Assembly (NCBI RefSeq): GCF_000309385.1
Contig: NZ_JH976538.1
Coordinates: 70,709-134,708 of the forward strand
Length of the DNA: 64,000 nucleotides
DNA from: Nodosilinea nodulosa PCC 7104
Lineage (GTDB): Bacteria; Cyanobacteriota; Cyanobacteriia; Phormidesmidales; Phormidesmidaceae
Direction of reading: 5' to 3'
The notes beneath the pieces are model-generated. The model was given only the letters and a program-made list of their open reading frames with translations. It was not told where the DNA came from and did no database searches. This document shows positions 1 to 7,917 of this stretch, piece by piece. How positions within the stretch are numbered: position 1 is the first letter of the stretch; every line of letters begins with the position of its first letter. The position numbers and the translations under genes were made by a program.

Positions 1-329
1 TGGGTAAACGACACCACGTCAGTAAACACGATCGCGGCCAGGGTGCGCTGGCTGAGGGGATGGCTGGGTTCTGGGTCAGGGTCAGCGACAGGGCGATCGC
101 TAATGTCTGAGTTGAGATCAGCGATGTCGCTGGAGTTGAGAGAGAGCTTTTCGCACAGCTCTAGAAAGATGGCGCGATCAACCGGTTTGCCCGTGAGAAA
201 ATTGCTGACAGTAGCCAGGGACATGCCAACGTCTTCTGATAGTGCCCGCTGGCTTGGAAAGCCACTGCGACGGACAGCTAGCTTTACGGTGTCAATGCAC
301 GCCTGACAAACCCTGAGCGATCTTGACAT
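1..329 (-). CDS. HTH + class III adenylate/guanylate cyclase, 5' part only
   Basis: The gene begins at an ATG at 329 on the minus strand and runs off the window at base 1, leaving about 109 codons. Residues 1-75 form a helix-turn-helix domain of the type found at the N-terminus of many cyanobacterial signalling proteins, with the core SEDVGMSLATVSNFLTGKPV. After an acidic, proline-rich linker the frame enters AAIVFTDVVSFT, which I recognise as the start of a class III nucleotide cyclase domain; the Asp of FTDVV is the usual first metal ligand. Inferred product: a nucleotide cyclase with an N-terminal HTH module. The rest of the catalytic domain lies outside the window, so activity cannot be judged. 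No strong Shine-Dalgarno sequence is visible. Confidence 0.75.
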   Translation of the reverse strand, partial: MSRSLRVCQACIDTVKLAVRRSGFPSQRALSEDVGMSLATVSNFLTGKPVDRAIFLELCEKLSLNSSDIADLNSDISDRPVADPDPEPSHPLSQRTLAAIVFTDVVSFT

Positions 330-405
330 AGTAGATGCATAAGATGCAGCCTTACTCTATCCAAGGGAACAGCATAGAGCAAGATAGTCCTTCCTCACCC
401 CCATA

Positions 406-510
406 GGCAAAGCAGTGCTCGATCGCCTCCTCGCCCTCAATCACCACCGCTACGCCGAAGAAGTCGCCCAGGGACAACACCCTCACCCAAGACGAACTGC
501 TTTAAGCTAA
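406..510 (+). pseudogene. C-terminal tail fragment of a restriction-modification methylase-type protein
   Basis: An open stretch reads LDRLLALNHHRYAEEVAQG and ends at a TAA at 508-510. I recognise this as resembling the C-terminal end of large Eco57I-type DNA methyltransferases in cyanobacteria, whose last helix often reads LLALNHQRYAEE. No start codon or upstream gene body is present; the preceding 80 bases are non-coding. It is most likely the remnant of a deleted restriction-modification gene, left just ahead of a toxin-antitoxin pair. The match is from memory of the motif, so confidence is limited. Confidence 0.4.
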
Positions 511-534
511 AACCACCCCCACCAGCCCACCACC

Positions 535-789
535 ATGCAAACTATCCACATCGAACTCCCAGACACCATCTTTTCTTCCCTCCGCAAAGCCCCCCAAGAA
601 TTCGTTCAAGAAATGCGGATCGCCGCCGCCGTCAAATGGTATGAACTGGGCAAAATCTCCCAAGAAAAAGCCGCCGAAATTGCGGGCCTCCATCGCGCCG
701 ACTTCATCAACACCCTCACCCGCTATCGCGTCTCCGTACTCCAATACACCGCCACCGAACTAACCGAGGAACTGGCCGATGCCGATTAG
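535..789 (+). CDS. UPF0175 family antitoxin-like protein
   Basis: A small 84-residue protein. The body 'AAVKWYELGKISQEKAAEIAGLHRADFINTL' (quoted here in parts: AAVKWYELGKIS, then QEKAAEIAGLHRADF) is the signature of the UPF0175 family, which has a helix-turn-helix-like fold and is commonly paired with PIN-domain or DUF3368 toxins. The stop codon overlaps the next gene by 11 bases, which implies translational coupling with the toxin at 779. Family role: antitoxin and probable autorepressor. What is seen is the motif and the overlap; the toxin-antitoxin function is inferred from the family and gene pair. Confidence 0.8.
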   Translation: MQTIHIELPDTIFSSLRKAPQEFVQEMRIAAAVKWYELGKISQEKAAEIAGLHRADFINTLTRYRVSVLQYTATELTEELADAD

Positions 790-1264
790 GCAAGTCGTCA
801 TCAATGCCTCCCCCCTAATCGTTCTGTTCAAGAGTGGTCAGGCTGAGTTGCTACCCCAACTCTTCGAGCACATGGTTGTTCCCCAGTCTGTCTATGACGA
901 AATCACCGCCGTCAAGACTGATGCAGCCGCCACCCAACTGCCAACCGTAACCTGGTATAACCAAACCGCAGTACCAATCGATCCAGCGATCCTCGCCTGG
1001 AATTTGGGCGCTGGAGAATCCGCTGTGCTCAGCTTTGTCTTGGCTAACCCCGCCTATCGCGCCATGGTTGACAACACCGCCGCCAGACGCTGTGCCCGCG
1101 CTCTAGGCATTGCCACCCTGGGGACGGGCGGTGCGATCGTGCTGGCAAAACGGCGCGGCTTGATCACATCTGTGGGCGATCGGCTACAACAATTAAAGGA
1201 TGCAGGACTTTGGTTATCCGAGGATGTCGTTAACCTATTCAAACAACAAGCCGGGGAAGCCTGA
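779..1264 (+). CDS. DUF3368 / PIN-like toxin
   Basis: A 161-residue protein starting within the last codons of the UPF0175 gene. The N-terminus VVINASPLIVLFKSG is the typical first PIN-fold strand and loop of DUF3368 proteins, with Asn replacing the more common Asp before the ASPL motif. Further on, GAGESAVLSFVL carries the conserved acidic residue, and VDNTAARRCARALG plus LGTGGAIVLAKRRGLI match the C-terminal half of the family. Proteins of this type are predicted ribonuclease toxins neutralised by the upstream UPF0175 partner. The order (antitoxin first, 11-base overlap) is usual. The length is normal, so the pair appears intact. Confidence 0.8.
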   Translation: MPIRQVVINASPLIVLFKSGQAELLPQLFEHMVVPQSVYDEITAVKTDAAATQLPTVTWYNQTAVPIDPAILAWNLGAGESAVLSFVLANPAYRAMVDNTAARRCARALGIATLGTGGAIVLAKRRGLITSVGDRLQQLKDAGLWLSEDVVNLFKQQAGEA

Positions 1265-1284
1265 TACCCGATATGGCGATCGTG

Positions 1285-1453
1285 CTCCAACCGACCCCAA
1301 TCCCTCTCAGGGATTGAAGCGGGGATTATGCGAGATATTCAGCCACCGTTGGAAGGCCTCAACCAAGCTGAAGCCCTCTTAGGGATTGAAATGACATGGG
1401 TCAGGTGGAATGTGTCGCAGTAAAGCGGCCCCAACCCCCCTCAAGGATTGAAA
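1285..1453 (+). repeat. Decayed CRISPR-like repeats (three units)
   Basis: Three related units each end in a GATTGAA motif, at 1312-1318, 1384-1390 and 1446-1452. The first two share the core CCCTCTYAGGGATTGAA, a partly palindromic block like the 3' half of many cyanobacterial CRISPR repeats. The distance between units 1 and 2 is 72 bases, as expected for a 36-37 base repeat plus a 35 base spacer; unit 3 follows after 62 bases and is more diverged (CCCCCCTCAAGGATTGAA). No cas gene is present in the window. Inferred to be a degenerate array remnant. The rest of the gap to 1693 contains nothing I can assign, apart from a small hairpin at 1664-1686 just beyond the stop of the caspase gene. Confidence 0.4.
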
Positions 1454-1693
1454 AGGGGACACTGAACCTACGCATACCGTTTGAAACGGTGAACCGGATA
1501 ATGCGCTCTTTGGTCGAATCACTTGAGTTCATCATTCGTCTGCCTCTACTTCCTTGCATACCATGGGTTTCGCCCTGCTGACGGGTAGGGGCAATAGCCC
1601 GCTGAGAGCTTTACCGGGGAAGTGGCCGTTGACGACCATATCCAAATCGCTGCTAGGATTTGACCAGCGGATAGGAAAACCGCTGGACGAGAG

Positions 1694-4600
1694 CTATGGT
1701 TGCCAAACTCGCCGCTGGCAGGCTGCTTTGGCTCGGTGGGCGGCTTTAAGAAAATCTGGATCAGTGATGACGGTTTCTGGCTGAGTGAGTAACGGGTGAT
1801 GCTGTAGTCGGTTACAGCCTGATGCGAACCAGGTATGAGGAGATGCATCCCACAGCCGCACCATGTTGTCGGCACTACCGCTAACGATGCGATCGCCATC
1901 AGGGCTGAAGGCCACCGCATTGACCTTTCCCCTAGACCCTTGTAGTGGCCTGCCAATTGGTTGACTGGCCTGGGTATCCCATAGCCGCATGGCCCAGTCA
2001 TCGCCGCCACTGACGATCCGGAGCCCGTCGGGACTAAACGCGACTGACCTGACCGGGGCTCCATGGTCAATCACTTGGCCAATGAGATGCCCTGTCTCAG
2101 CATCCCAGATGCTTACCGTTCGGTCATCACTGCCACTGACGATGCGCTGGCTGAATAGCCTTGAGGCGGGGCTAAAGGCCACCGCATTAACGGGTGCCCC
2201 GTGACCTTGCCAGGGTTCACCAACTGGTTGCCCCGTCTGGGCATTCCACAGTTGCACGGTCCTGTCTGCGCTGCCGCTGACGATCCGGAGGCCATCGGGG
2301 CTAAAGGCCACCGCATTAACGGATGCCCGATGGCCTCGCAGGGGTTGACCGATCGCTTGTCCAGTCTGAGCATCCCACAGTCGCAGGGTTTGATCGTCAC
2401 TGCCGCTGACAATGCGTTGACCGTTGGGGCTAAAGGCTACCGCATTGACTGCCGCCCCGTGGCCTTGCAGGGGTTGACCGATCGCTTCTCCAGTCTGAGC
2501 GTCCCACAGGCGTAGGGTTTTGTCGTCACTGCCGCTGACAATGCGTTGACCATCAGGGCTAAATGCTACCGCCCTGATGGGAGCATCATGGCCCTGTATT
2601 GGTTGGCCAATGGGCTGCCCCGTCTGGGCATTCCAGATCTGGATCACGCCGTCATCACTGGCACTGACAATCCGTTGGTCTAAGCCGTTCACAGTCGTGG
2701 CGGTTGCCGGGCTAAAGGCCACCGCATTGACCGCCGCCCGATGGCCGGGCAGCAGTTGATGGATCGGTTGCCCCGTCTGGGCCTCCCACAGCCGCACGGT
2801 TTTATCTACACTGCTGCTGACGATGCGCTCACCATTGGGACTAAACATGACGGCAGTAACGGGTGCCCCATGGCCCCGCAGCGGTTGGCCAATCGGTTTT
2901 TCGGTTTGGACATCCCACAGCATCACGGTTTTGTCCCAGCTGCCGCTGACGATGCGCTGACCATCGGGGCTAAACGCTACCGTGCTGACGACAACTTCGT
3001 GGCCCTGCATCGGTTGGCCAATGGGTTCCCCGGTCTGGGCATTCCACAGTCGCACGGTGGTATCTCCGCTGCCGCTGACAATCTGCTGGCCATTGGGGCT
3101 AAAGGCAACGGCACTCACATCCGCCTCATGGCCCCGGAGGGGTTCACCGATGGGTTCCCCGGTCTGGGCATTCCATAGCCGTATAGTTTTGTCGGCACTG
3201 CCGCTGACGATGCGCTGGCCATCAGGGCTAAACGCCACCGACCAAACCGCCGCCCCATGGCCCCGGAGGGGTTCACCGATGGGTTCCCCGGTCTGGGCAT
3301 TCCACAGCCGTAGGGTTTTGTCGGCACTGCCGCTGACGATGCGCTGGCCATCGGAGCTAAAGGCTACCGACCTGACAGCATCCCCGTGGCCTTGCAGGGG
3401 TTCACCGATGGGTTCTCCGGTCTGGGCATTCCACAGCTGTAGGGTTTTGTCGGCACTGCCGCTGACGATGCGCTGGCCATCGGGGCTAAAGGCTAAGGCA
3501 TAGATTTCATCCCCATGGCCCCGGAGGGGTTCACCAATGGGTTCTCCGGTCTGGGCATTCCATAGCTGTATAGTTTTGTCGGCACTGCCGCTGACGATCT
3601 GCTGACCATCAGGGCTAAAGGCTACGGCATAGACAGCATCTCCATGGCCCTGGAGGCGGTTGACTTCCTGAGCCACCTGCACGGCGCTGAGGAGACTAGA
3701 CTGGGTTGTCATCTCTAGGGATGAAAACAGACGACTGCGGTGGGTGGTGTCAATCGCCAGCACCAGGGCCTCCGCTGCATTGGTTGTGGGTAGCCAGTTC
3801 AGTACCTTGGCTGCCTCCGCCCGCAAATCGGCGATGGAGGCGCGTTGCCAAGCAAAGCCCGTGATTCCAGTCAGGACCATGAACACCCCGGTAATCGTGC
3901 TAACGCTTTTCCCAAACCGTTTAAACTTCTGATCAAAGCTGTGCCAGAGAAAATCGACTTCCAACCTGTTCAGCCAATAGTCGTGGGGTTGAGCCTGCCA
4001 GCGACGATAGCCAAACCACCATTGGAATAGATCGCGCCAGGTTTCTGTGAAGACTTTGCCGCAGGACAACTGTAGTGCCGTCGGCAGTCGAGGATCTTCG
4101 TGCCAAAGCAGGCCAAAGTCCTGTTTTTTTTGACTGCTGGATTGCCATTTTTCAACATCTGAAGTCAGCTCTCGTTGTAAAAGCAGCACGCCAAGATGCT
4201 GCTGCTTCCATGCCAGTAGACGCGTCCAGCCCTGTACGAGGGCATCGTGGGCCGGTTCTTGATAGGGTTGACCTTCGATATCTGTGCCCGATGTCAACAG
4301 GCGAGCGGCTTCAAAGCGCTCGATCACCGTCTGAATGCGGCCATTCTCGGGTTCTGGGTAGGTCAGCTCTGTCAGCGGCACGCGCCTGCGGGTCAGTTCT
4401 CCCTCCACCGACAGCATCCGCACCATGACATTGCGAATCGTGTATTCGTAGGCCGGGTCTTCCTGTACGAGGGCGTTGTATTCTTTCTCAGCTCGCTGGG
4501 TGAGCGATCGCGTCACGCCCCCCAGTTCCTCATAGTCAGACTGAGTGATGGCGCGATCCAGGGTTTCTCCCTGCTCCCGAGCTTTATCCTGGCGTCTGAG

Positions 4601-6259
4601 ATAGTTTAGATAGAGCTCACTGAGAACAAAGGAAAGCAGGGGTAACGCTCCCGGCATATTGGCCACTTCATCGATCAGCTGATCGACCAGCTCGTGGGGG
4701 GCAAAATACATCACCCGGGCCGAGGCGGGGGCTTCGATCGCCTCCTGGAGCTCTTCCCGCGACATCGGTGGCACAATGAATCGAGCCGCTTGCCAGATGG
4801 GCTCTAGGGCCGTGGTGCGAAACTGCGGCTCAAAGTCAGAGCGCAGCGTTAACACCAGATGAAGCCGGTCAGGATAGCGGTTGATCACCTCTGCAGCCAA
4901 GTCTAAGAACTGCTGTCGCTCCCGACTATCTCGGCACAAGGTGATCAGTTCCTCAAACTGATCGACGACCACCAATAGATGACTTTGGGGATACTCCTCA
5001 AACCAATCGGCCAGACCCTGGGTGGGGGTTGGCAGGGCCACCGCCGATTCGCTGGGAGCCGCTGCCGGGTCGGCCCCTTCGTCTGAGGCTGTCGGGCTCA
5101 CGGGCTGAAAGACCGCAGCCAATGTCTTATTTAAGGCTTTAAAGGGCGACTCACCGGGCCGAAAGGGAGGTAAGAGGTACCAGGACTGATCCCGCCGCAG
5201 CTTGGGCAGCAATCCGGCCTTGACCAGGCTCGACTTACCCGAACCAGACGCGCCTAAGACCACCGTAAGGGCATGGGCTTTAACAAACTCAGCAAGCTGT
5301 CCGGTCAGGACGGTTCGACCAAAAAACAGGTCTTTGTCATCTTCATTAAAGGATGACAGGCCCCGATAGGGGTTGCTAGAGACATCCAGCGGCGGGGCCA
5401 GGGGCAGATTCAGCGGATTCCCTGGGGTCAAGAAGATATACTCTCCCTTGTCGTGTTTTTTGAGGGGATAAATTCCAGGGGTTTGCCGGATGGAACGGGC
5501 CTCAGTCGCCACCTCGACGCGATCGCGCAGATACATGTAGAGTTCGGTGGCCGTCATCACCCCATCGCCAGCGGGTCGATCTAGATCCGCCGGAGGATAG
5601 GCATCGGCCTTGCCCTGGAGCGCGTCGATCAACGCTGCCGCAAAGGGCGAATGGTGGCCAGTTTGGCCGCGATCGTCCTTGAGGTCAAAGGCATCGGATG
5701 CGGTCTGATCGTGGGCCGCTGAGGTAATGATTTGCCAGGCCGGATCGTGAATAAAGCGATCGAACCGTTCTTTGTGGATAGTGCTGAGTTCAATGGGCAC
5801 CAGCTTGCGGGTGCTCGACCAGCAAAAAGCACCGGCAAAGCAGCAGTCTAAAACCCCCAAAAAGTGGCGACAGGGCAGTTGAATCAGGGCTTCGTAGACC
5901 CGCGTCATGGGCAGATAGGTGTTGACATCGCCCAGGCGACCATTTTGGGGGATCAGGTAGCCTGCCGGGCCATCGTCGCCGTTGAGGGCAACGCCGTGCC
6001 CCGCAAAGTAAAAAATTAAGCGACTGGAGTCAACCCCTTGCATGGCCGCTGGCAGGTCGGTTTCCAGCCATCGCTTGATATTTTCTCGGGTGGCGTCGCT
6101 ATCCGTAATCAGGTGGACTTGGTAGTGATGGTCCTGCTCTAAGGTTTTTGCGATCGCCTCCGCATCCTGCCGCGCTGTCCCCAGGGCAGGAATACCATCC
6201 TGGTAATTGTTAATGCCAATGATGATGGCCAGATTGAGCGTAAAGTCTGCACTTTTCAT
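1694..6259 (-). CDS. Caspase (C14) - nSTAND1 ATPase - 14x WD40 protein
   Basis: A 1521-residue multidomain protein. Residues 1-250 are a caspase-like peptidase: LIFYFAGHGVA gives the catalytic His at about 88 and GVLDCCFAGAF the catalytic Cys at about 140. After a linker, NPYRGLSSFNEDDKDLFFGR (about 296-315) introduces an nSTAND1-type ATPase with P-loop GASGSGKSS at about 336-344 and Walker B LLVVVDQFEEL. A hydrophobic segment near 810-830 may cross the membrane. From about 885 to 1480 there are 14 WD40 repeats of form GHxxxVxAVAFSPDGxxIVSGS, i.e. two seven-bladed propellers. Family knowledge: such proteins couple sensing by the propellers and NTP-driven oligomerisation to protease activation, as in programmed cell death or phage defence. 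It lies downstream on the same strand as a membrane protein and two CHAT genes. The repeats are very alike at DNA level, suggesting recent amplification. Confidence 0.9.
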   Translation of the reverse strand: MKSADFTLNLAIIIGINNYQDGIPALGTARQDAEAIAKTLEQDHHYQVHLITDSDATRENIKRWLETDLPAAMQGVDSSRLIFYFAGHGVALNGDDGPAGYLIPQNGRLGDVNTYLPMTRVYEALIQLPCRHFLGVLDCCFAGAFCWSSTRKLVPIELSTIHKERFDRFIHDPAWQIITSAAHDQTASDAFDLKDDRGQTGHHSPFAAALIDALQGKADAYPPADLDRPAGDGVMTATELYMYLRDRVEVATEARSIRQTPGIYPLKKHDKGEYIFLTPGNPLNLPLAPPLDVSSNPYRGLSSFNEDDKDLFFGRTVLTGQLAEFVKAHALTVVLGASGSGKSSLVKAGLLPKLRRDQSWYLLPPFRPGESPFKALNKTLAAVFQPVSPTASDEGADPAAAPSESAVALPTPTQGLADWFEEYPQSHLLVVVDQFEELITLCRDSRERQQFLDLAAEVINRYPDRLHLVLTLRSDFEPQFRTTALEPIWQAARFIVPPMSREELQEAIEAPASARVMYFAPHELVDQLIDEVANMPGALPLLSFVLSELYLNYLRRQDKAREQGETLDRAITQSDYEELGGVTRSLTQRAEKEYNALVQEDPAYEYTIRNVMVRMLSVEGELTRRRVPLTELTYPEPENGRIQTVIERFEAARLLTSGTDIEGQPYQEPAHDALVQGWTRLLAWKQQHLGVLLLQRELTSDVEKWQSSSQKKQDFGLLWHEDPRLPTALQLSCGKVFTETWRDLFQWWFGYRRWQAQPHDYWLNRLEVDFLWHSFDQKFKRFGKSVSTITGVFMVLTGITGFAWQRASIADLRAEAAKVLNWLPTTNAAEALVLAIDTTHRSRLFSSLEMTTQSSLLSAVQVAQEVNRLQGHGDAVYAVAFSPDGQQIVSGSADKTIQLWNAQTGEPIGEPLRGHGDEIYALAFSPDGQRIVSGSADKTLQLWNAQTGEPIGEPLQGHGDAVRSVAFSSDGQRIVSGSADKTLRLWNAQTGEPIGEPLRGHGAAVWSVAFSPDGQRIVSGSADKTIRLWNAQTGEPIGEPLRGHEADVSAVAFSPNGQQIVSGSGDTTVRLWNAQTGEPIGQPMQGHEVVVSTVAFSPDGQRIVSGSWDKTVMLWDVQTEKPIGQPLRGHGAPVTAVMFSPNGERIVSSSVDKTVRLWEAQTGQPIHQLLPGHRAAVNAVAFSPATATTVNGLDQRIVSASDDGVIQIWNAQTGQPIGQPIQGHDAPIRAVAFSPDGQRIVSGSDDKTLRLWDAQTGEAIGQPLQGHGAAVNAVAFSPNGQRIVSGSDDQTLRLWDAQTGQAIGQPLRGHRASVNAVAFSPDGLRIVSGSADRTVQLWNAQTGQPVGEPWQGHGAPVNAVAFSPASRLFSQRIVSGSDDRTVSIWDAETGHLIGQVIDHGAPVRSVAFSPDGLRIVSGGDDWAMRLWDTQASQPIGRPLQGSRGKVNAVAFSPDGDRIVSGSADNMVRLWDASPHTWFASGCNRLQHHPLLTQPETVITDPDFLKAAHRAKAACQRRVWQP

Positions 6260-6372
6260 CGGGCATTAAGGCTAGAGGGTTGGCATCTAGGGAGATCTAA
6301 GGCAGGTTACTGGGCAACTACTGAGCGGTCAAAGCGTCTACAGGGAAGCCATGGCGCTAGAGGTATCCCCGC

Positions 6373-7734
6373 TTACTGGCCTTGAAGACTGGTGAGGCTG
6401 CGGCTGGCGACATCGGCACTCAGCCCCCACAGCAGAAGCACCAGATAGTCAGCCATGGGGCGCGCGCCAAAAAATTCGCCCTGCTCAATGTAGAGGGTGT
6501 TAAGCCCGACGATGGTGAGCCCAATTAATAGCACCAGGTAAAGCAGCGGCCGCACAAACCAGTAGGTGGCTTCAGCCCTGGCTTGGTCAGACAGCCCCAC
6601 CAGCGCTACAAAAAACTGCTGAACTCGCTCAAGCTTGGTCAGGGGTGGCGGGGTTTCGGCTTCGGCGATCGCGTTGCGGGCACTCTTGTCGAGGTTAACC
6701 GCGGCGTCGAGCAGGGTCTTGCCCATTTGCTCAGCGGCGGGGTCTGCACTGCCTCGGCTTTGGGCACTGGCCGATTGCAGCATTGAAGCCACGACGGTCG
6801 TGGCTTCGTCATCTTTGCCCTGGGCCAGCAGGTTGCGGGCTTTTTGCAGGCTCTCCCAGGCTTCAGGCGGGATCACATCTCCCTGCTTTTGCTGGTCGTA
6901 GAGCTGGTCTTCAATCACCCGCAGCTGCTTAAGCACCGCTAACCGACTCTGAATCAGCGTCACCTGGGCATCGGCGGCTTCGAGCTGCTGACGGTAGACG
7001 AGCTTGCGGGTCTCGGCCACCATGGGCCGCAAGATTTGGCGATCGCCCGGCGAGAGCGCTTTAATGTCGGCTTCGAGGCGGTACACTTTTTCGCGAATTT
7101 CGGCCTGGGGGCCACCGACTTCTTGCATGTACTTAACCAAGCGCCCCAGCAGCACCCCCAGGAGAATGATCACTATCGGCAACAGCGGCCCGCTGCGCAC
7201 GCTCAGGTTGATGGGCAGCACCAGGCGGTTGCTCTGGGCGGCCTGGGTGAGGTAAATGGCTCCCACATATTGCTCTGGGGGCATGGCCGAGCGATCGAGG
7301 GTGAGGGGAATTGAGGAAATGGCCTGGGGCGGCAGGGTGATGGTTTCGTTTGGCAGGGCCAGGGCCTGGCTGGACAGGGGATATTGGGTCAGATTGCCCT
7401 GCACCACCACGGCGGTGTTGAGGATAGTGGCCGGGGCGGTGGTGGGGTTGTCAAACCTAAGCTCAAGCTGGTTGAGGTGGGCGCTGGCGGGCAAGAGGCG
7501 CTGGGCCAAAAAGCAGTCTAAGGCCCAGCTACAGTTGACCAACCGCAGCTGAATCTGCTCGGTGCCCTTGAGGGGAATGATGGGGGCTTGAGTGTCACCT
7601 TCAAAGGTCACGGGGGGAGGTGCCGTCAGCGTTGTAGTCTCTGGCTCAGGGGCGTCGTCGGCAGCGGTTTGTGCCCAGGCGATGCCCTGGGTGAACAGTA
7701 GAGAAACGAGAGCAATGACCAAAACCCGTTTCAT
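6373..7734 (-). CDS. Secreted/membrane-anchored hypothetical protein with coiled-coil region
   Basis: 453 residues of no family I can name. Residues 1-21 (MKRVLVIALVSLLFTQGIAWA) form a signal peptide ending in AWAQ. Residues 22-180 are beta-rich and extracytoplasmic in character. A transmembrane helix follows (LLPIVIILLGVLLGRLV), then about 180 helical, charged residues likely to form a coiled coil or helical bundle in the cytoplasm. Two more hydrophobic helices lie near the C-terminus (LLYLVLLIGLTIVGLN and ADYLVLLLWGLSA). GGGGAGAG stands 5 bases ahead of the ATG as a ribosome binding site. It sits between the caspase-STAND gene and the CHAT-FGE gene on the same strand, so a role as membrane partner or sensor for that cluster is plausible but not shown. 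Confidence 0.7.
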   Translation of the reverse strand: MKRVLVIALVSLLFTQGIAWAQTAADDAPEPETTTLTAPPPVTFEGDTQAPIIPLKGTEQIQLRLVNCSWALDCFLAQRLLPASAHLNQLELRFDNPTTAPATILNTAVVVQGNLTQYPLSSQALALPNETITLPPQAISSIPLTLDRSAMPPEQYVGAIYLTQAAQSNRLVLPINLSVRSGPLLPIVIILLGVLLGRLVKYMQEVGGPQAEIREKVYRLEADIKALSPGDRQILRPMVAETRKLVYRQQLEAADAQVTLIQSRLAVLKQLRVIEDQLYDQQKQGDVIPPEAWESLQKARNLLAQGKDDEATTVVASMLQSASAQSRGSADPAAEQMGKTLLDAAVNLDKSARNAIAEAETPPPLTKLERVQQFFVALVGLSDQARAEATYWFVRPLLYLVLLIGLTIVGLNTLYIEQGEFFGARPMADYLVLLLWGLSADVASRSLTSLQGQ

Positions 7735-7917
7735 TGAAGCTCTCCCCTGATGACTGACTGACTCGGTAGATTTAGTCAGCTTATCGAATTATGGATCGGC
7801 AAAAATAAGCTGCTTTTTGACTACCCCTAATTGGGGCAAAAAATTTGGTTGCACCGAGCGCGAAAAACAATAAATGCAAAGAAGTGTAAAGAGAAAGAGT
7901 GGAAGAAAGGGAAAGAG

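Noticed and set aside
1590..1650. TPP riboswitch
   Set aside because: A CTGAGAG string is present, but the ACCTGAT partner and the rest of the fold are missing and the orientation gives no suitable downstream gene.
1700..3700. Long open frames on the plus strand opposite the WD40 repeats
   Set aside because: They mirror the repeat structure of the minus-strand gene, have no ribosome binding sites and translate to low-complexity repeats; they are by-products of GC-rich repetitive coding sequence.
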